DNA of 64,000 nucleotides from Hydractinia symbiolongicarpus (lineage: Eukaryota; Cnidaria; Hydrozoa; Anthoathecata; Hydractiniidae): positions 15,486,851 to 15,550,850 of the forward strand of contig NC_079877.1 in the NCBI RefSeq assembly GCF_029227915.1, read 5' to 3'. The stretch's first letter is position 1, and each line of letters opens with the position of its first letter. Shown here piece by piece: positions 26,118-38,907 of this stretch. Under the pieces are notes generated by a model. It made no database searches and was not told the origin of the DNA. It saw only the letters and a list, made by a program, of their open reading frames with translations. A program made the position numbers and the translations under genes.

Positions 26118-27296
26118 AAACAACCGATTATTGGATATCATCTGCACAAGTTCTTCATCCTATAAACTTGGCCTGTAAATATGTATTTTTAACACCATCT
26201 AAGGGTATTAAGTTCCGAATTAGACAATTTAATAATTCTCTATTAGACGATAATGTAAAATTCGTCTGCTTTAATTGGTATTGATTCTTTCATGACTTTT
26301 AGCCTGGTTTACCGGGAAATAATCTTTAACCTTTTGATATTCTATTCACCAAACATTTTGTTAAAAAGTCTTTTTTTCCAATTTATTTACGTGCGTAAAA
26401 GGTAATGCTTACATTGCATTAAAAGACATTTATTTTGATTGCAATAGGCATTCCTGAAATTTAGCTTTTCTAATATACCACAGGTAGAATACTTATATGG
26501 GAGTTCTTAAAGTTACAAAACCTGTTATAACCCTTAACTTCATTTCTGTATCCAAACCTTCGTATAAAAACGAGACATGAGATGATAAACACGAAAATGA
26601 GGTCTTTTAACTAAGATGAGTTCTCCCTTGTATTGGTCATTCTAAAGTAGGATGAAATTCATACTTTTTATATATAGCTAACTTTTTTTAAATTTAGAAG
26701 ACTTTCGAAGATAGTTAGATAGTTTTATAGATGTGTTTCTATTATTATTGCTACTAAATTCATCGCAATTATACAATCGTTAACAAAATTAATAGTTAGT
26801 TCTGGTTTTCACTGTCACAGAATTTGATGACGTCATCAGGAAAAATGTTGTCGTAATCCATTTTTTTTAAGCAATTGTTTTTCTAATTATTGGACAACAC
26901 TTGTGATAAGTTTTAAGTCCAACGGACAACAATTGTATAAGTTAGACAGAGGGGTCGAATCAGCCGCCCACCCCCACAGCATTGAGGAGCCCCGCAAAAG
27001 TTCCAGCAGGAATAGGGTTAACGCAGTAAAGGCCGAGAGAAGCATTATGACCTCTACCTGTTTCATTGAGAACGACTAAGAGCGTAAACCTTGGTCAGTG
27101 GTACGGTTCGTCCATGGAAATTGCAATAAATCATCACTTCTCAGTAAGGCGTGATACTTCAAATGCTGTACTATTTCCAAAAGTTCAAGCTGAAGACATA
27201 CTACCTTTTCTTCACACTAAATAATAAATAAAATACTTTATACATTCCCAAATATTCAAATTATACATAAAAGTTTGAGAAAACGTTGTATATATA
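26118..27296. other. Downstream flank of Alr gene 1
   Basis: This should hold the 3' UTR of gene 1, but no unambiguous AATAAA is placed. Near 26950-27020 there is a short piece (AATAGGGTTAA context) also found in the R1 repeat family. No further gene. Confidence 0.4.
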
Positions 27297-28374
27297 GAGT
27301 CGACGCTCGTTATCTCGACGTTTCACTGGACTGGTGAGAAAGACCGAAATATCAAAACATCGAGATAGTGGATAATCGCGATAAGTAGCGTCTATCGTGA
27401 AAATCGTGAAAACGTACGAAATAAGAAAAGTTTGTCAAAATCATGCACACATTAGAAAAATTATTTAATTTTTTAAACCTGGTCAAGAATGGACTATTAA
27501 TTAGAAGAATCAATTATTACTATTCTCATCCTATATGTATTTAATTCTTTGAAAAAAATGCTACTTTGCTTTTTAACAGATAATATGTCCTTATTTACAG
27601 AGGATTCTTAACGTTGTAATAAAGTGCGCATGTCGTTGCAGTTGCCGCTAAAAAAAATTAAAAACAATTCAATGGCTTTAGAATGGGATGAAGACATTCA
27701 TCTAATGCACGAAAGTCAGCAGAAACAGCAAGTTCTTTTGCATAGCTCAATGCTTTTTCTTTTATCATACTCCCATCAATCGGAACAATTTGGCTTCTTT
27801 TGGAAATAAACCATTTAAAAATTACGACATCCAGATCTTTGTTGGCGCCTGCTCTTATTTTTCGTCGTTTACTAGAACATTTCTCGAAAGCAGCAAAACA
27901 CTTGTCCTTATATTTTACCCATGTAGATATGGTGTTTCTCGGTACCACGAACTTAGGAGCCAAATCTTTATGTGTCACACCTTCCCTTTCCAATTTCTTT
28001 AGAGCTTTGCATTTTTCAACCAAAGTTTTTACCTCGAGCTTATGCTTTATCCCAGACATGATGTGTACAAGAGGAAAAAATTGTAAACATTAGAAATCTT
28101 GATTTTGATAAAGTTTGAGAAATTCGATGGTTGTTTTCCTCATCGATTTTTTTTGTGTGATGAAATTCAAAAATTACAGAAAAAGTCGAGATAGCCTGAT
28201 AAAATGAACTCAATAGCCCGTAAAAATAGTTCGAGATAAGGAAAGATCGAGATGACGGGTAGTGGAGATATTGGACGTCTTAGCCTGCGGGAGGATGAAA
28301 TGCCGAAGGGACCGATGAAAATTGGTTACGGAAGGATCGAGATAACGTGTTGTCGAGTTAACGAGCGCCGACTG
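27297..28374. mobile_element. Deleted Tigger/pogo element
   Basis: The 1078-bp element is flanked by TA on both sides (27295-27296, 28375-28376). Its inverted ends read GAGTCGACGCTCGTTATCTC left and, reversed at the right, CAGTCGGCGCTCGTTAACTC. This fits the CAGT... ends of Tigger elements. Only the N-terminal third of the transposase remains, on minus (27658-28059), so it is a deletion derivative. Confidence 0.85.
27658..28059 (-). pseudogene. Tigger transposase N-terminal fragment
   Basis: The 133-residue minus frame begins MSGIKHKLEVKTLVEKCKAL and contains a CENP-B/Psq-type helix-turn-helix (GVTHKDLAPKFVVPRNTIST), then KRRKIRAGANKDLDVVIFKW and the second helix-turn-helix (IPIDG-like VPIDGSMIKEKALSYAKEL). 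It is the DNA-binding half of a Tc1/mariner-group Tigger/pogo transposase. The DDE catalytic half is absent. Confidence 0.85.
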
Positions 28375-28376
28375 TA

Positions 28377-29334
28377 CATTATATCTATTTCAAATGAAAG
28401 TATAAAATTGCAAGTAGAAATGTCTTTGCCCCGTCATCACGGCTGATTTTTTTCCAAAAATATTTTTCTATTTATAATACCAGATAAAGGTTAGCAAAAG
28501 TCACTCAAAAAATTCACAGCACAGAATTCCTTGCGGGCTATTTATCCCTTCTTAACAAAGATATGAAAATGTCAACATTACGCTTGATCACTAAACTTAT
28601 TTATTGTCGCACATAGCGCAAAATTCGCTAAAAAATGTCTTAGGAAAAGATTTTCCGTCGTAAATTTCTGCTCATGAAAATTTTTTTCTTTACCCTATTT
28701 GGAATGGGCTTTTTTTATCCTTGTAAGTATGGGGGGGTCATAAAGTGCCCGCGGGCTGTAACTTTTGTTCAGTTTGGTTTTAAGTGACGAAACTTGGCAT
28801 AAAGAAGCATCAATATGTTGTGACTTAATTAGGGACAAAATATTTAGGTTTACATACGTCATAATGAGACAATGGCTGAAGAAAATATGTATTTTTTGGA
28901 AATTCTCATATTTTTATCTTTTTTAAAACTATTTACAGTACTAGTCATTAAAAACGTAATACGAGAATGTAATATATCATTAGGAACATTAACAGGTGGT
29001 ATAAAATGGAATTCGATTAGAATTCAAATCTTCAAGGCGGATTCAGCACCCAAGTATGGGGTGCTGAATCCGCCGTCCCCCTTTCCCCTCAATAACTCTT
29101 GTGTGAACATCGGTGTTTTATTTCCTCTCCTTTTCTTTTTGATTAGTTATTGATTAGTCCGTATTAGTTTTTTGAAAAATAAGAAAACAACAACACAAAT
29201 TGCCACTATCAACAACTTATATATGGGTAGATAACCGGAGCAAACTACAACACTATGTTCGCTAGAAAAAACTGAAACTAAACCAATTTGATTGTTGTAC
29301 GATGGGGAAGACGAGAGGGAATAACACACTGATT
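28377..29334. other. Spacer with a perfect palindrome
   Basis: No gene is recognised. At 29036-29074 a 16-bp inverted repeat (GGCGGATTCAGCACCC and its complement, 7-nt loop) is followed by a C-rich run. An open frame over it is not supported by anything else. Confidence 0.45.
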
Positions 29335-29780
29335 TTCACACAAACTTATCACACTTATAGTACGTTACAAAAGAAACAAAATGGCAGCAATAAATTTTTA
29401 CTTACGTCAGCACATTTTCTGTGACGTCAACAAAAGCTTAAAATTAGTTCTAGAGCAAATTTTTGCAACCTGTTTGAAGTTTCTGAAAGTTAAATAAAAA
29501 TTAATTAACATATATTCCGGTTTTTACATAGAACGCATAAAAAACTGCCAAATATTTCCCAAAAATCCGTTTTTTTCGATTTCCGGATAAAATTCGAAAA
29601 ATGGAGAAATCGGATAAATTACGTGACCAAAACAAGCAAAATGATTTTCCTTGTGGAAACAAAGTTATGTGATAATCCTGATAAGAGTTATTATAACTTC
29701 TTTATTATAAGGGTTTTATAAACATTTCAGGGGTAGTGGGAGATAAAAATCCGGGAAAAAAAACATGATATTTTTTCTCT
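29335..29780. repeat. Interspersed repeat R1, copy 1
   Basis: The sequence starts near CTTATAGTACGT and runs through AAAATGGCAGCAATAAATTT, TCAGCACATTTTCTGTGACG, TTCCGGTTTTTACAT and GATAATCCTGATAAGAGTT to TCAGGGGTAGT. It matches 40885-41330 almost throughout. It is non-coding and of unknown class. Confidence 0.75.
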
Positions 29781-29784
29781 TCCC

Positions 29785-30774
29785 AATTTCTCTTCGCCTA
29801 CAGAACCGCCATTGCATTTCATTAAACGAATCATGCGATAATAAACGCACGGCAAAATCGATCACATGGTTGCTGGATTCATGCCATTACAGAAAAAATA
29901 AAGAATGAGGGAGAGCATCTGTAGCTGTGTTTCCATCGTAATGCTTTTACAAATGTATCTACAAAGTTCCGAACATGATAAATCAGATAAATCAATCGAA
30001 GTTTCTGTGTTGCTTTTTTATTATTTAAACGTTTTAACTTACTGAAATCAGACTTCTTTGCAACAACGACCTCCTCTTGTTGTTGTTTCTGAAGAAAGCT
30101 TCGCCTCGCTAGCTGTCTTACTTTTTGATTATTTTCCTCTGTTCAAACAGTTAGTCGTTTCCTCATGGAGACAGTATGCAATGAGTATTCTCCCTAGTTG
30201 GTTTTTTTAGCTTATATTATATTATGCAATCCCGGTCATGCTAATAAAAAAAGAAAGAGCGTGATAAGCATTAATTATCATAATTAATAACCACAAGGCA
30301 ATGCTGTGATTTCTTTTTTTGTTTTTTCTGGTCTCCAAAAACAATGGCAAATAGAATAGAAGAAAATTAAATCTAAGTGGAGGAAGGGATACGGATGTTT
30401 TTATGCGCGGCCACTTTTTTAAACAGAACCAAATTTCTTTCCATTTCTTGATGGCATGTTTTTACAAAGAAAAACAAGCCAAAAAGAACAGCGTCAACGG
30501 AGCCTATCATAGTGGGGATTTTATCGAACTCCATCTCAGTGCTCATTTAAAGATAAGGCCGTTTGTTCACCTATGGTTTCACACGAACATTTTGCGACGG
30601 CCCGCTTATTAAATATGGAGTCTGAAAAAAACACAACAAATTCAAGATATTGAAGTACCATTATTTTCACTTCTAGTAGGTTTTATATCCTCAAATGTCA
30701 TAACTCCGTCTGAACTTTGAAATAAATATAAAAAATGTATCTGTTAATTTTTTGATAAGGGTGATTACGCGCCT
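29785..30774. mobile_element. piggyBac-like element, copy 2 (inverted, truncated)
   Basis: Reverse-complement match to 2711-3983. Its right end carries the terminal repeat (TGATTACGCGCCT) followed by TTCA, a mutated TTAA. The left part is cut near 29785 at the junction with repeat R1. An open frame (about 30451-30610) is also open at the protein level in copy 1: both contain HLSAHLK(I/L)RPFV and FHTNILR. Confidence 0.7.
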
Positions 30775-32689
30775 TTCAGCGAAAGAACAATGGAAATGAC
30801 AAGAAGATTAGATTGTAGCTTAACCTTGCGCTTCAACGCCGGATCCATGTGGTAGTATAATTGTAATAGCCAATTCCCACTAATCCAAAACCTACAATGA
30901 AATATGTAATAGAACTAGCTGGCTCTTTAGCTGTTTTAAAATATGAAACAATTCTCTGCCTGTTAACTTTAATTTCCAAAAATGTTCCGTGTATGATTGA
31001 CGGGTATTTACACCAAAACGGCTCACAGTCTGATCAGTACATAGATGCAACCGTCACGGGTTTTGTCTAGTCAAACTATAAACCCTTACGAAAGAACATG
31101 CCTTGTCGTGATACGTTGAAACAACCGTCATAGGGCTTCTGTGCTATTAAGTACTACTAAGCTGAAACAAGTCCGGGCAACTTTGGTTGATCGTTGTTGC
31201 GTCAGGACGTAAATAAGCTAGTAAATAAGCTGAGACATGATTTCAGGATTAAATTTTTTCTCTTGGCGTAAGTTCGTAACATTTGCTTACTATGTCGCGT
31301 GACAGTCAACAGATGTAAGAACTAATAAATCATTTGGATTCAAACATGTGCCGCAAGGCAAAACTGAAACCAGAGTCGAGGGGCGAGATCCCCATTAAAA
31401 TCCATTTAATCTTACGTAGGTCGTAAGTAAGTGTATCCTGTGTGTGTAGTATCAAAAATTTTGCAAATTCTAGAAATTTCTTTCTAGGGGGATTACCCCT
31501 CTGACCCCCTGTTCTGACGGGTCTGCCTTTAAAGCTAAAATTAAGATATTAAGTGTCATACTACAAGTCTAGTTAGATAGAAGGTGTTTAGGAAGAAGTA
31601 TTATTGCTGTTCTGATAGCATCTTTCTATATTCTGTATGTACAATATAATAAGTAAATTAAAGTTAACTTCAATTATGTTTTGATAGTAATTTGATTTAG
31701 TCTGCATATTGACTGTTTAGTAACTTTTACAATAACTTGAATTTAAAAGACTTTAAGCAAGCCGGTAATTACTTTCAGAATAGAACGACGAGGCGACATG
31801 TTGTAAGAAAAAAAGAAAAAAATATTTATATTTCATTACAACAGCTGCAGTGGTCATTAACTTCCACTTAGGTAAGCAACGCAACATTTTTTCTGCTGAC
31901 TTGTTAATAACGCGTAAAAATGTTATTAGTTATTCACTATTCCAGTTCAGATATTTTGTAAAATAACTGTTTCCGGGCAAGATTGATTTGATTTTGAGAA
32001 GCCACAGTTCAAGATGAGATAAACATAGGCGATACTATTGTGTGTAAAAGGAGGTGACCAACGCTAGCAAAAATATGCCTAGTAACAAAAGCTACGATAA
32101 GTTATGTCAGACAAGCGGCAAATTCACAAGCAAAGAAATATGATAAAAAAATGTCCCCATTTTTGCACTTAACTGGTAATGTGAACGCAAATTAATGGCC
32201 ATTATATATTCTTTGAAGCAAGTGATGTGTTTTAAAAACACTGTCCGATCGAATTCTGTTGGCCGGTTTAAGTAAGTCTAATTTCCTTTGCCATTATACT
32301 TAAAACCGTCAAAAAACCTAATTTTTACCCTGTTAGGCAAAGGGTAGTTATTGTACCTAAGAGTGTTAGGTCTAAAAATTTTCAATTTTTACAAGTAACC
32401 GATAAATGTCTTGTGAACAGAAAACAGGAAAGGAATTGACCTGAATTTACGACATCAAATTTACCAAATACTAACATTAGTGTTGCAATTTCTTATGATT
32501 TCGAGAGAAAATTTCTAGACGAGCTTCAAACAGGTCTTTTGGTGCAATTCTTATTTACATCGTTTAACAAAATCCAGTTTTATAATCTGTATGTTTTCTG
32601 GTGCGAAATGGAAGAAAAAGTATTTCTTGGCATTAACTCTCATGAACACGTATTCTACAAAATAAAGTTGCGATTGTTTTAGCTAGACC
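30775..32689. other. No gene recognised
   Basis: Plain AT-rich spacer. No coding frame, RNA gene or bounded repeat is supported. Confidence 0.45.
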
Positions 32690-32790
32690 GATTAATGGCA
32701 GGCTATTTCCTGTGTTTTCATGTTAAACCAAAGTTGCGATAAATATTTTGGAAAAGGGTATTACGCCTATACGCATGTGCAGCATGTTGT
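32690..32790. repeat. Single monomer of the 8.8-kb satellite-like repeat
   Basis: TTTCCTGTGTTTTCATGTTA, GTTGCGATAAA and AAAAGGGTATTACGCC match units of the array at 8785-9440. Confidence 0.6.
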
Positions 32791-33246
32791 GGTACCTATC
32801 CGTGGTAATTATCGTAACCCTGCAGAATATATTTTGACACTTGCGCAATTTTACTTGAAAGTTAAATCGGTAGAAACGATAAATTACTTGAATGTGATAA
32901 CCACGAACACAAACATCCTACTTCCTTTCTTTTCAATTTATCTGTTGGGAGAGATAGTGGTCCATGTATTGGCATTTGTGGTTTCTTTTTTAAATGTTGG
33001 TGTTCGAATTCAAAGCAGTGAAGAGCAGTTTCTCTTGTTTGGGACCAAAGTTGATGAAAATAGTTAGCATGTTAGACAATTTTTTAAAAAGTTAGTTTGT
33101 GATTTGACATACCTTGAAAGTGAAGTTTTTTCAGTTGTTGTTAGTAATGTGTTGTATGATGTTGAGTTCAACGTTGGAGCTATTTCTAACGATTTAAAGA
33201 TGTTGGCTTTCCTAGGAGGTAAATTACCAATTGGTGCAACTTTCTA

Positions 33247-34260
33247 ATGTTTGACAATGTTACTCTCACTAATAAGACAAACCCCAAGAAAAAGTTTTCG
33301 AAGACTGGGACAGGATCAAAATATTGGGTTCCTTTCACTTATTCGAAAAGGTTAGCAGATGCCGAAAAATTCGAAAAGTTGAAACTAACCCTCCAATCTT
33401 CTAAGTTGGCTGAATCTACTAAACAATTAACAATCACTACATTCATCTCCACCCTAAAAAGCCGCCAAGAGTTCACACCACCTATGGAACATTATATTGA
33501 TGCTGCCAAAGCTGAACATCTCCATCTCAAAAATAATCCCATCAAATTTCTGTTCCTTACCCAGTTTTGAAAAAAAATTTCACCGTCACTGTCTGTTTTT
33601 TAAATTTGTTGACTTCATTGGGTAAGAGATGAATTGTAATTTTTTATCGTTAAAAGTCAAAACATGGTTTAATGAAAATGCCGGAAAAGCAGTTTTCATT
33701 TTGTTTCCGTGGCAAAGAAAGTTATCTTTACATGCAACATTTTCCTTTGCTTATTTTAATGTTACTCAGCAATACATATGGTGATGGAATGAAAACAAAG
33801 TTGCATTGCGTATTTTACAAATCAATGCCAAAATTTGCTCTCATACAATGTCCGTATTAACGATTATATTCAAGCATTGTTAGAAGGTATGGGAATTGAG
33901 GGAAAAGAGTTATTTCATGCCTGTTCTACTTTTGATTTGCGTATGTCTCCAAGCATGTGGACGCTGTGCCACATTTCTCCATACAATGTTGCTGAGTGTC
34001 TTGCATAATACACCCTTGGATTGGGATGCAATACAATGGCAGTAAGGAAGCGAAAACACCAGCGCATCGCTAAATATGCTGATAATACCACCTATCGAAA
34101 TCGTTGGCCATTAACTTCCGACATGAATTCATTTAGCTAATTCATCTTCGTGAAAACAGTTATGACAAAAGAAATTACATATCAAAACGTGCTCCTTATG
34201 TTCCAGAAAATCGCAATGATCATTGTGAGCAATGTTTTTGAAGTTAGAACTTGAAAAATG
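33247..34260 (+). pseudogene. Decayed coding sequence, probably of mobile origin
   Basis: Several plus-strand frames look like remains of one protein. These are 33247-33570 (KKKFSKTGTGSKYWVPFTYS), 33672-33860, and then LNDYIQALLEGMGIEGKELF, MSPSMWTLCHISPYN, GLGCNTMAVRKRKHQRIAKY and NTTYRNRWPL, each interrupted by stops or frameshifts. The last pieces resemble proteins repeated many times in cnidarian genomes, hence the guess that it is mobile. I cannot name the family. Confidence 0.4.
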
Positions 34261-34369
34261 CCCTATTTGTGATGGCAAATACATGGAAAAAATTGTTCCG
34301 CATTGAAATGTGGATAAATGAAGTGCTTTACTGCCTTTTAATTGTTGTTTACATAAATATGAAATCTCC

Positions 34370-34745
34370 TAGTATAATGTGTTTTGCCAAAAAGTTGATA
34401 ACTGATGCCTGGGTACTCTCCTTAAAATGTAAATCTCGTAAAAATTGTACCTCTTTTCCTTTTTCAAAGAACATATTGAGTCGAATGAGTAATCAAGAGG
34501 ACCGTCCTTCAACTTAGTAGGCCAAACTGGTGTTTACGCTTGTACACTTACCTTGACAATAGCATATTTTTGTTTAACGTATATGAAATATTATACCACT
34601 TAATGTGATGTGTTTTGCTGAAAAGTCGATAACCGATGCCTGTGTGCTTTCCTAAAATGTAAATATCGTAAAACTGTACCTCTTGTCGCTTTTCAATGGG
34701 CATGTTGAGTCGAATAAGTAATCGAGAGGACTAACCTTCAACTTT
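34370..34745. repeat. Imperfect direct duplication of about 150 bp
   Basis: The segment at about 34377-34518 (TGTTTTGCCAAAAAGTTGAT to GAGGACCGTCCTTCAACTT) is repeated at about 34608-34745 with some 85% identity by eye. It lies at the 3' end of the decayed coding stretch. Confidence 0.7.
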
Positions 34746-35561
34746 TTGCAGGCTGAAACTTCCTTTTAAAAATTTACTATATAAAGAAAATATATATGAA
34801 AATTGAAGTGTAGCTAGGCAAAGTGTAAAGTGAAAGGTAGAATTGTCAAATTGTCTTGTGTTGAATTCTATTTTTTAAGTGATTTTCCATATCTTGCAAA
34901 AAGTGTTGAAGGGTTCCTCATCTATCATTAGGCTATATAGTGTTATTATTGCGCGTTTTCGTTTACTAAATGTTCATTTCATTAAACCTTTAACAGAAAG
35001 TAAAAATTTATTTTTTTATTTTCACTGTTTATTTTTGTTCTAGTTTATATAGGAGAGTCCAGAGTAATTGTAGTTTTTAGATTTGATAACATTGTCAAGA
35101 TTTTGCAGTGATTTGCTGTTAGGGATTTTCTAAAATAGCTTCAGTTTGTTTCTGGTTATCAGAAAAGCAAAATAGTTTTGTTGTAGCTTTCTAGTTCATA
35201 GCTAGATATATAATCTATGAGTTTTTACATATACGTTTTTAATCTATGAGTATATATTCTTATTATGCGGAATGGGCTAGAAAGACACTCGTCATTTCTT
35301 AAAGGTTATATAGCTAGCTAATGTTTTGCAAAAAGGATAATAATGATGATGTCTTTTCACTTGTTAATTTCCAGGCTGTGTTTTGTTTATTTTTTTCCCT
35401 TCGCGTAATAGCCAATAGTATATAACATTTTCTGTAAAAGTATTGCTCACAAAATACATATATTCCATCAAAACCACAACAAAACTTTTCAAATATTTCC
35501 AAAATATGGCTTCTGTAAAAACTTCCGTAATACAGATGCAGCCATTTTAAATGCTTCCCCG
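34746..35561. other. No gene recognised
   Basis: AT-rich spacer without supported features. Confidence 0.45.
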
Positions 35562-37250
35562 TTGGTGTTAATTGTTAAGATTTGCAGTTGACTCTAAAAA
35601 AACTATGCCGGCGGAGCGCACGGATATACGCTACATAGAGAATCACTAATATTCCCGTCTTTAGCTTCCACAAGGTCCGCATTTTATATGAGGCGAGCTG
35701 ACCAGGTGATGGCTCGTTTAAAAGGAAATCTATTTTTAAACACAACTTTCTTCTAAAAGACAATTGTGATTATATGAGGTGGGTTGAAAACGGGTTGGCT
35801 CATTTGCCGAACCAGCTCGTTTTTTCAACCCGGGCCAGCTCAACCTTGTCCCAAGGCCCATTTTTCTCTTTCTGATAATCTTGGACAGCGAGAAAAAATG
35901 ACCCTGGGTCACACTGGTCAGTTCTGCTATCTCATTGGTTTCTCAATTTTCCGTTAATTTTGAAGATAAATTATTTTGTACGTAAAGAATTGAATAATAA
36001 CAGAAAAACAAAAATGGCGTGTAAAGTATATGTGCGAAAGGGATGCTGGAGTGTTTATGTTCTGCTGGACTGCATTTACTTTTGTGAAAAATAAAATATT
36101 TAGCATTGTTAGTATAGCTTAACGTGCAAACAAAATTAAATAGCTTTTAGTTGTACTTTTAGAGACTGCTAAAGTAAGCTTCATTTTTTTTTGCAGTGCA
36201 GTTGAGGAGGTAGCTAATAGAGACTAGAGATAGAAAGCTACCTAAGCTAGCTTTTGTGCACAAGGTGTAGTAAAAAACACAATGTAGGTTTGCTTGAAAA
36301 CATGTTTAGCAGCTATCTAGCTAGCTCAAATACAGAGCGATAAGATTATTTTTAAAGAAAATTATAAATTTTCAGCCAAAAAAAGTTATGACAATACGAT
36401 TTTATTTCGGTGTAAATGCACGTTACAACAATAACAGACGAAAGGAGCCAGTTATTATATACGTCTAAACGTATCTGACACATGGTTATGTTGATGACGT
36501 TTAATGACTCAATATTATTATAATATACCATAACGCCGGCGTGATAAAGCCTCAAGAAAAAAATGGAATTAGAAAGACTACATGTTCCTAAAAAAGTACT
36601 AAAACTAAACTAATAGCTATAGCTAGCATTTTCAGTAATTCTAATTACAAAAACCTCTGATAATTCTGTGGCTTGGTAGCTAGCTGTGGCTAGCTAAAAG
36701 TACTTTCAATTTTAACTATAATAAAAAATAAAGAAAGCTAAAAATCATAACTACCTTACTTTGCACATGTTTGCACAACCACAAGCTTTGCTAGCTAGCT
36801 AGCTATGGATGGCTAAAAACTTTAAAATAAATATATATTTAAAATTAGTATATAGCCAAAAAAAGCAAAGGCAACACTGCCAAAAACACTAAACACTTTT
36901 AGCTAATTTGTTGCTGATTAAATATAAAACTCTATCCATGATTTCGATCCAGGATTGTTTTGCATAAATTATAGCAATACACTGTTCTCGGCGGTTCGCA
37001 TGAAATTCTTAACAAAATGAACAAATTTTGAAAAAAATAAAAATCAGCACGAATCGTGTTGATTTTAACCAGCCTGGCCCAATGTCATTTCTTCGCGCCG
37101 TCTCGGATATAAAAAGGCAAAAATTGCTCTGGGAACGAGGTTGGGCCAGCTCGCCTAAGCGAGCTGACTCGCCCATGTAATAGCTTGTCACGGGTCAAGA
37201 GCGAGTTGGCACATGGGAAGTAGCCGATATCATGAACAATAATGGTAGAA
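35562..37250. repeat. Older repeat that received hairpin-ended copy B
   Basis: The flanks of copy B (35562-35840 and 37144-37250) share a GAGCTG/CAGCTCGCC vocabulary: ATGAGGCGAGCTGACCAG on the left, CCAGCTCGCCTAAGCGAGCTG on the right. They look like two halves of one GC-richer repeat. Its outer limits are unclear. Confidence 0.35.
35841..37143. mobile_element. Hairpin-ended transposon, copy B
   Basis: Begins CAACCTTGTCCCAAGG and ends GGGAACGAGGTTG, with an 8-bp flanking duplication GGCCAGCT. Each end is an internal inverted repeat, as in copy A (4584-5765). Internal similarity to A includes TTGAATAATAACAGAAAAAC, TCTGTGGCTTGGTAGCTAGC and GATTTCGATCCAGGATTGTT. No transposase. Confidence 0.7.
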
Positions 37251-37322
37251 TTTTCCCAGTCAACAAACGCACATTGAACTGAACTGACTGCAAGAAAGAA
37301 GACATTGAATGCTGAGAAGAAA

Positions 37323-37382
37323 ATGACCGAAAGTAAATTTAAATGGAGCGATGAACTTGTTGATAACCTACTTATTGCATAG
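37323..37382 (+). pseudogene. Myb/MADF-like N-terminal scrap
   Basis: A 19-residue frame, MTESKFKWSDELVDNLLIA, then TAG. It matches the opening of Myb/MADF-like proteins coded by Harbinger-type elements. Nothing recognisable follows. Confidence 0.3.
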
Positions 37383-38810
37383 GAGAATTCATGTATATAA
37401 GAATTCATGTAAGTATATGTATATAAGAATTTATGTAAATGTAGACAATGCAATAGTTTGTTGACAGTTGCAAAAATTTGTTCACTAAAATCAACACAGG
37501 ATTATATATCATTCCTTGTTTAATTAATGCGTGCGCTATCTTGTTATTTTCCCCGGTTGCAAATGAGTTGGCGCGCCTTTGGCTCATCTTAATTTTTCCA
37601 TATAATAACAAAATGGTGCCGGGGTGAAAATATCACTTGCTCTGGTTACGAGGTAATTTAAACAAATAGAAGTAAAACTCAGTCATTTTAGTGTCATCAG
37701 TTGTTTAGCGAAACCACAAAGTCTTCATAAATTACTTTCCAAATAAGAATTTCATTTATTAGACAGGCGTGGTTAAAATGTGAAACCAGAAATCATTTAG
37801 GTTGACTCTGCAATATTTTTCGCCACACTTCTGCATACCTATTATTCCACAACAACCACATGAAAGTGATGGTGAAGCATAATTTGCTACTGTTCTTATC
37901 AATCACGTCTCCAAAGCTTTATTTTTGGTATCTGACATGCGGAAGGCGCAAATGAAGTAGCTACCCACATATCAGAAATCCAAAAAATGCCCTGGGAAGA
38001 GATATTCAGGTACTGATTTTGTAGGTTTTAATCAACATTAAATCACATGTTTAAGTTTGTGTTTGTGAAAAAATAAATACTGTGCAGGACCTTTAGTACC
38101 TTGGGTGCTTTCCCACAGCAAAATTAACCAATCACCTACAAGAATATTAAAACTTTAACTAGGCTGTTCATTAGATGTTCCTTTTTCTATTGTTCCTAAC
38201 GATAGGAATTGTTTCAACCGTTAATCACATCCTGGTACTCTTATAAAGGATATTTTTATAAAGAAACATCGTATGTAAAATTTTTTAATAATCTTTTATG
38301 CCTCTGAAGCACATACAATCGAACTCCGTTAATAAAGATATGCAACCAATAATTCAGTAAAATTTTGAAAGATTTCGGAAAATAATCAATTCAAACTTTT
38401 TCTCAGTGTTTTTCAGTTATTAAAAAAATTGGGTAAATGACATAGAACAGGACGGACTTAATTATTTTGTTTTTCTATTAACTGTGTATCAGGTCCTCTA
38501 AATTCAAACTGTGCTAAAATGCATGCTTTGTATATCGCTAAAAATGCCTAGAATAGGGTGGAATGCAGAACCATATTTTTAAAATCAAAATTGATAAATC
38601 AAAAGTCTGATTTTTTACGTATTTTACGTAAGTGGCATCGCATTAATTAATTGATTGGTACGGAAGTGAAAGTCAATAAGGTCATCCTTGATGAGTAAGC
38701 CCACTTAAATTAAACATTAACGATATGTAATTAAGAGATAACTTACACATTTAATTTGTGAATTAAATAAAAGATTTTTCTGATACAAGTTAAAAGTTTT
38801 ATATTTCATT
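37383..38810. other. Upstream flank of Alr gene 2
   Basis: No gene recognised. It should contain the promoter and any 5' UTR of Alr gene 2, but no core promoter can be singled out. Confidence 0.4.
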
Positions 38811-38907
38811 ATGGTACAAATTAAAATAATCGAATGTTTGCAGAATTATGGAAGTTGTATTTATATTTTAGCATCGGTATATCTTGTGATACTTAACAGC
38901 CAGGCAG
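38811..38907 (+). CDS. Gene 2 exon 1: signal peptide
   Basis: ATG 38811 to CAGGCAG|GTACAG. It encodes MVQIKIIECLQNYGSCIYIL and then ASVYLVILNSQA, a longer leader whose hydrophobic core is in the second half. Ends in phase 1; the split codon becomes Gly with the GFGGT start of domain 1, exactly as in gene 1. Confidence 0.75.

Noticed and set aside
36781-36810. GCTAGCTAGC runs (also near 56224 and 61728) as regulatory sites
   Set aside because: They are short simple-sequence repeats seen in several unrelated places.
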